A stretch of 38,166 nucleotides of DNA, taken from assembly GCA_045654805.1 (NCBI GenBank), contig JAZOOD010000012.1, positions 1 to 38,166 of the forward strand. The letters run 5' to 3'. Both the position numbers and the translations under genes were made by a program. Of the stretch, positions 32,207 through 38,166 are shown in pieces; within the stretch, counting starts at the first letter, position 1; each line of letters begins with the position of its first letter. The stretch is from CAZNKU01 sp045654805 (GTDB lineage: Bacteria; Bacillota; Clostridia; Monoglobales; Firm-18). The notes under the pieces were generated by a model. The model had not been told where the DNA came from. It worked only from the letters and a program-made list of their open reading frames with translations, and did not search any database.

Positions 32207-34125
32207 TAGTGCCTATGAAAAAAGTGTCTCTTATTATAAGAGGAAGTGAAAAGGATAAAGCCCTGAAAAAGCTTCGCAGCTTGGGTATTCTCCATATTGA
32301 GATAACCGAAGGAACAGGCGGACGACTTGCAAATCTCAAAGAACAGGTAGCTTTACTTGAAAGTGCAATTTTTACCATCGGAAAGATTAAAAATACAGAA
32401 CAAAAGAATGTAAATGCTGCAGATGCATTGACTATCGCAACCGAGGTTAATTCCCTTGATGAAGAGAAAAAACGATGTCAAGCGGAAAAAGTTGCTCTTG
32501 ATGCAGAACTGGATCGTTTAAAAAGCTGGGGCGACATTGTTCCAAGTGTTTTAAGTGATTTGGAATCAAAAGGTATTGAAATACTCTTTTATGAGATGCC
32601 GAAGGCCGAATATGAAAACCTTTCTGATAATGTTAAAACTGTTAGAATTGATACTACTAAATCTACAGTTAAATTTATGTTGTTTAAATCTAATGATGAG
32701 GAAAATGAAAAATTTGTTTCGTCATTAAATGTTTATCGTTTGGCTTTGCCTCAGATGTCTACTGACGAAATGAAACAAAGGATTTCTGATCTATATAACC
32801 GTATTGCAGAAATAGATGAAATCATTGTATCCCATGCTTGTTATATTAAGAGTATAAAGCAAGCAATTAAAAATGTTGAAAAGGAAATTGAATTTGAAAC
32901 TTATACTACGGGTATGTCGGATGAAATTTTATCACCTGATAGCAAGAAATCCGTCACCGTTGCATATTTCAAAGGATATATTGAGGCAGAAAATCTTGAT
33001 AAGCTAAAACAGACAGCAGAAAAAAATGCATGGGGAATTCTTGTAGAAGAACCAAGCACAGAGGATAATGTTCCCACTAAGCTTAAAAACAATAAATTTG
33101 TGAGTCTGATTTATCCTTTAACCGACTTTTTGGGAACTGTTCCCGGATATTTTGAGTATGACATTTCGGGTTGGTTTTTAGCTTTTATACTGATATTCTT
33201 TGGAATTATTTTCGGTGATGGCGGATACGGACTGCTTATTTTTGCCGTTGCCGCAATTCCGATAATAAAATCTCTTATATCTAAGAAACAGATTTCGCCT
33301 ATGTTTTTGCTTGTGGGACTATTCGGTCTCTCAACTGTTCTGTGGGGGACACTTACCTGTACTTGGTTTGGCCTTTCACCGGAGCAGTTACCCGAATGGC
33401 TGAAGAGTTTATCTGTACCTGTAATTTCAAATGTTTATGCCGATAAAATATGGCATCCATTTTGGACAAATGGTACGGTAGGACTTACCACAGCACAAAA
33501 TTTGCAGATTTTCTGTTTCTCACTGGCATTGATACAATTAACTGTGGCTCATATAAAAGGTGCAATAAGAAATAAAGGTTCAGTTAAAATGCTTGGTGAT
33601 ATCGGTTCGATATTACAGCTTTTAGGTATCTATTATTTGGTACTCAGCCTTGTTGTAAATGCTGAAGTATTCAGCTTCGGACTTGTAATTAGCGGTATTC
33701 CAATAGGAACTGCAGCTATTGTACTAATCGCTGTAGGATTTGTCATAAGTTTCGTGTTTTCAAACTATGAAGGAAGCATCATAAAATCCATACTTTCAAG
33801 CCTTACGAATATTGTTTCGGTACTTCTTGGTGTGGTTAATGTGTTTTCGGATATCGTTTCGTATATACGACTTTGGGCTGTCGGTCTTGCAGGAGCTGCG
33901 ATTTCTGCCACAGTAAATGAATTGGCAGGACCGCTTTTAGGAAATTTTATGTTTATGATACTTGCCATTATTCTGTTGGTGTTTGGTCACGGTCTCAATA
34001 TGATTCTGAATATTCTGTCGGTTATTGTTCACGGAATCAGACTTAACACCTTGGAGTTCTCCTCACATTTAGATATGTCGTGGAGTGGGCATAAGTTTAA
34101 ACCATTTAAAGAACAAATTGATTAA
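32203..34125 (+). CDS. V-type ATPase subunit I (membrane stator, a-subunit)
   Basis: A 640-residue subunit forming the ion half-channels beside the c-ring. The N-terminal half (residues 1 to about 310) is soluble and coiled-coil rich (MIVPMKKVSLIIRG start). The C-terminal half has about seven or eight membrane segments from residue 322, with FGIIFGDGGYGLLIF, the SYIRLWAVGLAGAAIS helix carrying the essential Arg, and the ending LNTLEFSSHLDMSWSG-HKFKPF. Its ATG overlaps the stop of subunit D, so translation may be reduced if ribosomes stop early in D. Confidence 0.93.
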   Translation: MIVPMKKVSLIIRGSEKDKALKKLRSLGILHIEITEGTGGRLANLKEQVALLESAIFTIGKIKNTEQKNVNAADALTIATEVNSLDEEKKRCQAEKVALDAELDRLKSWGDIVPSVLSDLESKGIEILFYEMPKAEYENLSDNVKTVRIDTTKSTVKFMLFKSNDEENEKFVSSLNVYRLALPQMSTDEMKQRISDLYNRIAEIDEIIVSHACYIKSIKQAIKNVEKEIEFETYTTGMSDEILSPDSKKSVTVAYFKGYIEAENLDKLKQTAEKNAWGILVEEPSTEDNVPTKLKNNKFVSLIYPLTDFLGTVPGYFEYDISGWFLAFILIFFGIIFGDGGYGLLIFAVAAIPIIKSLISKKQISPMFLLVGLFGLSTVLWGTLTCTWFGLSPEQLPEWLKSLSVPVISNVYADKIWHPFWTNGTVGLTTAQNLQIFCFSLALIQLTVAHIKGAIRNKGSVKMLGDIGSILQLLGIYYLVLSLVVNAEVFSFGLVISGIPIGTAAIVLIAVGFVISFVFSNYEGSIIKSILSSLTNIVSVLLGVVNVFSDIVSYIRLWAVGLAGAAISATVNELAGPLLGNFMFMILAIILLVFGHGLNMILNILSVIVHGIRLNTLEFSSHLDMSWSGHKFKPFKEQID

Positions 34126-34138
34126 AAGGAGAAATATT

Positions 34139-34564
34139 ATGAATTTAGGATTATTAGGAACAGCATTAGCAATGGGTATTGCCGCAATCGGCTCAGCTAT
34201 CGGTATAGGAATTGCAGGTCAGGCGTCCATCGGAGCCTGGAAAAAGTGTTATATGAGCAATAAAGCAGCACCTTTTATTCTTACTGTATTTGCAGGTGCT
34301 CCACTTACACAGACAATTTACGGTTTTCTTTTGATGCAGCAGATGAAAGCATCCTCTGCTGATCCGGCATTTTTGCTTGGACTTGGAATTGCGTCCGGTG
34401 TAGCAATGGCATTTTCAGCTGTTTTTCAGGGCAAAGCGGGTGCTGCAGGTGCAGATGCTTTAGCTGAAACTGGAAAAGGATTTTCACAGTATATCACCGT
34501 TGTCGGTCTTTGTGAAACAGTTGCGTTATTTGCACTTGTTTTCAGTATGGTAGCATTAGAATAA
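34139..34564 (+). CDS. V-type ATPase subunit K (c-ring), Na+-binding type
   Basis: A 141-residue duplicated proteolipid with four membrane helices that forms the rotor ring. Compared with E. hirae NtpK, the Na+ ligand residues are all present: Thr57, Gln58 and Tyr61 in PLTQTIYGF, Gln97 in VFQGKAGAAG, and Glu126 in GLCETVAL. The first hairpin lacks the carboxylate, so one ion is carried per duplicated unit, as in Na+ V-ATPases. ATG 34139 has AAAAGGAG upstream and gives the normal N-terminus; the longer frame runs back into subunit I. Sodium specificity is an inference from these residues. Confidence 0.94.
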   Translation: MNLGLLGTALAMGIAAIGSAIGIGIAGQASIGAWKKCYMSNKAAPFILTVFAGAPLTQTIYGFLLMQQMKASSADPAFLLGLGIASGVAMAFSAVFQGKAGAAGADALAETGKGFSQYITVVGLCETVALFALVFSMVALE

Positions 34565-34565
34565 T

Positions 34566-35924
34566 ATGAGAAAACAACGGGTTAGGGCATCTACAACACA
34601 TATTATATTATTGAGCTTTTTGATAGCAATATTGATAGGTGCATTATTGCTATCGCTTCCCATAAGTTCAGCTGATGGAAAGGCAAAGCCTTTCCTGGAT
34701 GCACTTTTCACTGCAACAACTTCCACGTGTGTGACCGGATTGGTAGTAACACCGACTGTTTCTTCCTGGAGTATTTTCGGACAGGCTGTTATTTTGATAT
34801 TAATTCAGATAGGCGGTCTTGGCGTTATAACAATTATGTCGGGACTTATGATACTTCTGCACAAGAAAATGGGTATTGGTGATCGACTGCTCTTGCAAGA
34901 TGCATTTAATCTGAATTCTCTTTCAGGACTTGTTCGTTTTGTTAAGAAGGTTGTCGGCGGAACATTTATCATAGAGGGTATAGGTGCTCTTCTTTATATG
35001 ATGGTATTTGTACCTCGATTCGGTGCAAAAGGAGTATGGATATCGGTATTTACATCAATATCCGCTTTTTGTAATGCCGGCATTGACATAATTGCAGAAA
35101 ACAGTCTTTGTGATTATGCACTTAATCCCATTATCAACATAGTTACCAGCAGTTTGATAATCTTAGGAGGCATCGGTTATATTGTTTGGTGGGATGTGCT
35201 TAGGGTGCTGAGATTACGAAGAACTAAGAAAGTCAGATTTTTCAGAGATCTTACATTGCACAGCAAAATTGCAGTTACTGCAACTTTAATTTTAATTTTA
35301 ACTGGTGCTGTTTTGATTTTTGCTTTTGAATACAACAATCCACAAACGATTAAGGACTATACACTGCTGCAAAAAATAGAGGTATCGTTGTTTCAATCGG
35401 TTACAACAAGAACAGCAGGCTTTGCAAATGTGCCACAGGGAAATCTCACTAATGCATCAGCGTTCGTTTGCTTACTTTTGATGTTTATCGGTGGTTCACC
35501 TGTTGGAACGGCCGGTGGTATAAAAACAGTAACTTTTGCAGTACTTGTAGCATCGGCATTCGCTTCTGTCCGGAATAAAGAAAATACAGAGGTGTTCGGC
35601 AGACAACTTACAAAACAGGCGGTCAGCAAAGCTGTTGCTGTTACGTGTATGTCTTTTATTATTATGTTCACTTCAACCGTTTTTCTTTCTGCCGTAACAG
35701 AAGCAAACGCATTGGATTTAATTTACGAAACTGTTAGTGCAACTGCAACAGTAGGACTTACAAGAAATTTTACGGCTTCACTTAGCAGTATCGGGAAAAT
35801 TATTATTATTGTAACGATGTATCTTGGCAGAGTAGGTCCCATTTCGTTAGCTGTTGCATTTAAGCGAGGCAAAGATAATCAAAACATTATAAGAAACCCA
35901 ATCGAAGAAATTAGTGTTGGGTAG
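34566..35924 (+). CDS. ktrB: Potassium uptake membrane subunit KtrB/TrkH
   Basis: A 452-residue K+-translocating subunit of a Ktr-type system. The four pore-loop repeats are visible as TTSTCVTGLVV, SAFCNAGI, TTRTAGFANV and TATVGLTRN, with their single-Gly filter positions. Helices M1 and M2 surround each. It begins one base after the subunit K stop without a clear ribosome binding site, so it is coupled to it. The E. hirae Na+-ATPase operon also ends with a KtrB homologue (ntpJ). Na+-dependent K+ uptake driven by the gradient from this ATPase is a plausible role. Confidence 0.93.
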   Translation: MRKQRVRASTTHIILLSFLIAILIGALLLSLPISSADGKAKPFLDALFTATTSTCVTGLVVTPTVSSWSIFGQAVILILIQIGGLGVITIMSGLMILLHKKMGIGDRLLLQDAFNLNSLSGLVRFVKKVVGGTFIIEGIGALLYMMVFVPRFGAKGVWISVFTSISAFCNAGIDIIAENSLCDYALNPIINIVTSSLIILGGIGYIVWWDVLRVLRLRRTKKVRFFRDLTLHSKIAVTATLILILTGAVLIFAFEYNNPQTIKDYTLLQKIEVSLFQSVTTRTAGFANVPQGNLTNASAFVCLLLMFIGGSPVGTAGGIKTVTFAVLVASAFASVRNKENTEVFGRQLTKQAVSKAVAVTCMSFIIMFTSTVFLSAVTEANALDLIYETVSATATVGLTRNFTASLSSIGKIIIIVTMYLGRVGPISLAVAFKRGKDNQNIIRNPIEEISVG

Positions 35925-35938
35925 AGAGGAAAATTTCT

Positions 35939-36589
35939 ATGAGTATCCATAAAACATATGCAGTGTTAGGTCTTGGCAGATACGGAAAAGCAGTTGCAGA
36001 AGAGCTTGTGAAGAGTGGCGCCGAAGTATTGGCTGTAGATATTGATCAAAACAATGTTAACAGCGCTATTGAAACAATTCCTGTTTGTAAATGTGCAGAT
36101 ATTACCGAGCCGGAAACAATAAAAAGACTTGGAATATCCAACATTGATGTTGTAATTGTTGCTATGGCAAATAATCTTGAAGCAAGCGTTATGGCAGTTA
36201 TGCTTTGCAAAGAAGCAGGTGTTTCGACTGTTATAGCCAAATGCAGCAATGAAATGCACCAAAAGATACTCAGACGTATAGGTGCAGACAAGGTAATTAT
36301 ACCTGAAAAAGAGTCAGGAACGAGACTTGCTAAAAACTTGCTTACATCCGGTTTTTCGGAAATGATAGAGCTTTCTGATGAGGTGTCTATGGTAGAGTTA
36401 GATGTGAAAGATGAATGGGATGGTAAGACATTAATAGAACTGAGTTTGAGAAAAAAATATTCTATCAATGTAGTTGCAATAAAAAACAATGGCAAAATCA
36501 GTACAACAGTTGATCCGACACTTCCACTTGAAAAAGGAATGCAACTTATAGTTATTGCCAACACAATCAAATTACAAAAATTAAAATAA
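35939..36589 (+). CDS. ktrA: Potassium uptake regulatory subunit KtrA (RCK domains)
   Basis: A 216-residue cytoplasmic gating subunit. The N-terminal RCK Rossmann domain has GLGRYG at residues 11-16 and acidic Asp34/Asp36 at the end of the second strand, for ATP/ADP or NAD(H). The C-terminal RCK_C domain (about 140-216) is the part that binds c-di-AMP in other Firmicute KtrA proteins. The start follows AGAGGAAA. It lies 14 bases after KtrB. CdaA in this window could supply the inhibitory nucleotide; the binding is inferred. Confidence 0.93.
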   Translation: MSIHKTYAVLGLGRYGKAVAEELVKSGAEVLAVDIDQNNVNSAIETIPVCKCADITEPETIKRLGISNIDVVIVAMANNLEASVMAVMLCKEAGVSTVIAKCSNEMHQKILRRIGADKVIIPEKESGTRLAKNLLTSGFSEMIELSDEVSMVELDVKDEWDGKTLIELSLRKKYSINVVAIKNNGKISTTVDPTLPLEKGMQLIVIANTIKLQKLK

Positions 36590-36608
36590 TGGTTGAAAAG
36601 AGAATACG

Positions 36609-37241
36609 ATGATAAAACAAAATAAATATAAGATGATTATTTCCGCCATAATTACATTGTTACCGATGATTTTCGGATTTATTGTATGGGACAGACTTCC
36701 GGAGAATATAGCAACAAGCTTTGGGTGGAATGGTGAAATTACAGGTTATAGCAGTAAAATGTTTGCAGTTGTCGGACTTCCTGTAATGCTGACTTTTGTG
36801 AATTTAATATGTATTATTGCAACAAATGCCGATCCGAGAAGAAAGAATATAAGTAGTAAGATGTTCTCGGTTGTTATAAGCATAGTTCCTGTTTGCTCAT
36901 TGCTTTGCGGAGCTTGTATCTATGGTAACGCATTGGGATATAAAGTAAGTGTCGAAAGTATAATGCCTGTCTTTATGGGAATTCTGTTTTTTGTGCTTGG
37001 CTTCATTCTTCCAAAATGCAAACAAAATTACACAATCGGAATCAAGCTCCCATGGACATTACACGATGAAGAAAATTGGGATAAGACGCACAAGCTTGCA
37101 GGAAAGCTGTGGATTTACAGCGGTATAATAATGGTTGTGTCAGGACTGTTTAATTTAACATTTCTGTTTATGGCAATAATCTTTGCACTTGTTATTATTC
37201 CGACTGTGTATTCGTATTTGTTGTATCGGAAACAAAAATAG
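36609..37241 (+). CDS. SdpI/DUF1648 family membrane protein
   Basis: A 210-residue membrane protein with about six hydrophobic segments. Family marks are LPENIATSFGWNGEITGYSSK near the N-terminus and KCKQNYTIGIKLPWTLHDEENWDKTHKLAGKLW in the second half, typical of SdpI-like proteins. SdpI gives immunity to the SdpC toxin and acts as a signal receptor in B. subtilis; most relatives have no known toxin partner, and none is seen here. It starts 19 bases after KtrA with AAAAGAGA upstream and ends the operon before a strong terminator. Confidence 0.87.
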   Translation: MIKQNKYKMIISAIITLLPMIFGFIVWDRLPENIATSFGWNGEITGYSSKMFAVVGLPVMLTFVNLICIIATNADPRRKNISSKMFSVVISIVPVCSLLCGACIYGNALGYKVSVESIMPVFMGILFFVLGFILPKCKQNYTIGIKLPWTLHDEENWDKTHKLAGKLWIYSGIIMVVSGLFNLTFLFMAIIFALVIIPTVYSYLLYRKQK

Positions 37242-37325
37242 TTGCTCTTGAAACAAAGTAAAAGGACCTTTGATAAAATACATCTTACCCCATATCAAAA
37301 TTTTACACGGTGGAAACAAAGAAAA

Positions 37326-37364
37326 GGCGGAATCGAGAATTGAAAAGTTCTCGGTTCCGCTTGT
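37326..37364. terminator. Bidirectional terminator after the ATPase-Ktr operon
   Basis: A 13-bp stem GCGGAATCGAGAA / TTCTCGGTTCCGC (one mismatch) with T-rich sequence on both sides. It closes the plus-strand operon and the minus-strand unknown gene. Confidence 0.82.
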
Positions 37365-37370
37365 TTCATT

Positions 37371-38166
37371 TTACGGCAAAAATTCAGGCATAATTTTATA
37401 TCGGTTAACGCCGTGATTTGTTGAACGAATTAAAATATCTTCGGGGATTGTTGCAAGGAGTTTCTTTGTAAATGTGCCGTAACCAAGATAACCGTCAAGA
37501 TTTATATGCGATATAACAACCCAATCAGTATCAGGCTGTCTGTTGGCAATATAATACTTGATTAAAACGGTTAATCCCTCAATGCAATTCTCGGGAAGAA
37601 TCTCATGGAGCTTATGCAGAATTGTATCGGGAATTTCAATTTCATCTTCACAAAGCGGGCCAAGCTCAATAGCATCGGATATAATTCCGTCAAATCGTAT
37701 TATCCAACCGTTTACGGTATTAACATCATAAATTGAAGTATGGAATTGCTTAATCTTTTCTCGCCAATCATTTTTGAATTTGTTTAAATACCCTTTCATT
37801 TTCGTGGTTGCAGCTACGCTGACCTTGTCAGGATTCTTTTTTACATAAGATACAATGTTCGCTATATGCCTGTAAAGCCAACCTTTGCCATTCTTATCAA
37901 CAAGCTCGGGGAATTCATCATGCAAAGCACGAAAATCGGTTATATATTGCCAATCCTCTAAAGGCTTGGCATTTTTCTTATCCGGCACACTGCACCATGC
38001 ACGGATTGCCCTTTCTGCACGTGCAATATCTGCATTTCCTTCTTCATCAAACATATATCCTCTTGCAAGAATAGTAAGGACTCTGTTAAATCCGGTTAAA
38101 TCCTCAAACATTTCCAAGGTAAATCTGCCAAGATAACCATAATCCTGCTTGCTCTTGGAACTGTAT
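37371..38166 (-). CDS. Protein of unknown function, N-terminus beyond window edge
   Basis: At least 264 residues; the minus-strand frame stays open to the last base, so the start lies outside the window (a TTG at 38117 is probably internal). The protein is soluble, mixed alpha/beta and rich in aromatic residues. Recognisable stretches are WCSVPDKKNAKPLEDWQYI, RWLYRHIANIV-like helices (GKGWLYRHIANIVSYVKK) and the C-terminal VISHINLDGYLGYGTFTKKLL. I cannot assign a family. The terminator after its stop and the consistent codon use suggest a real gene. Confidence 0.7.
   Translation of the reverse strand, partial: YSSKSKQDYGYLGRFTLEMFEDLTGFNRVLTILARGYMFDEEGNADIARAERAIRAWCSVPDKKNAKPLEDWQYITDFRALHDEFPELVDKNGKGWLYRHIANIVSYVKKNPDKVSVAATTKMKGYLNKFKNDWREKIKQFHTSIYDVNTVNGWIIRFDGIISDAIELGPLCEDEIEIPDTILHKLHEILPENCIEGLTVLIKYYIANRQPDTDWVVISHINLDGYLGYGTFTKKLLATIPEDILIRSTNHGVNRYKIMPEFLP

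Noticed and set aside
36046..36570. Minus-strand frame of 174 codons opposite ktrA
   Set aside because: It is fully antisense to a clear KtrA gene, with no supporting start signal; composition alone makes it hydrophobic.

Overview
The window is low-GC DNA with Gram-positive signals: strong GGAGG-type ribosome binding sites, TTGACA/TATAAT promoters and many intrinsic terminators. The RpoB and RpoC proteins, a membrane diadenylate cyclase (CdaA), a long-form hibernation factor and a probable SigH-type promoter point to a Clostridia member of the Firmicutes, perhaps a gut Oscillospiraceae-like lineage. The family-level guess is inference.

Layout. (1) 2-2913: the end of a prophage packaging module (terminase large subunit, small membrane protein, portal), closed by a terminator with no capsid genes after it. 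(2) 2950-7003, minus strand: an iron alcohol dehydrogenase with a PspC-domain protein, then an RraA-type aldolase / SDR / zinc alcohol dehydrogenase catabolic operon. A divergent AraC regulator (7208-7993) faces it across a promoter region carrying three 20-bp-spaced repeats. (3) 8012-13532: AI-2E family permease, hibernation factor hpf, a small clostridial protein, and the coupled operon cdaA-cdaR-FAD oxidoreductase. (4) 13788-21363: rpoB-rpoC, standing alone without the usual ribosomal protein neighbours. (5) 21364-24294: an integration hot spot. Two copies of a roughly 243-bp block (phage lysin tail, terminator, tRNA-Trp 3' end) flank a cation-efflux gene and an arsenate reductase remnant. 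The right copy keeps the whole 3' half of tRNA-Trp. (6) 24295-27167: a small accessory operon (XRE regulator, small protein, beta-CASP nuclease, LOG-family protein) ending in two gene remnants. (7) 27182-37241: a consensus promoter and a leader hairpin/terminator, then a V-type ATPase operon (E, DUF2764, A, B, D, I, K) with KtrB-KtrA potassium uptake genes and a SdpI-like membrane protein. (8) 37371-38166: an unrecognised minus-strand gene running off the edge.

The most interesting system is the ATPase/Ktr operon. Its c-subunit has the residues that bind Na+ in the Enterococcus hirae enzyme, so it is probably a Na+ pump or Na+-driven synthase paired with Na+/K+ homeostasis genes. Its leader looks like an attenuator and is a candidate Na+ riboswitch. 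The central-stalk subunit D carries an in-frame TAA at codon 33, so as sequenced the machine appears broken, unless the stop is an assembly error, a strain variant or suppressed. CdaA in the same window makes c-di-AMP, a known regulator of Ktr systems in Firmicutes; no direct link is visible here.
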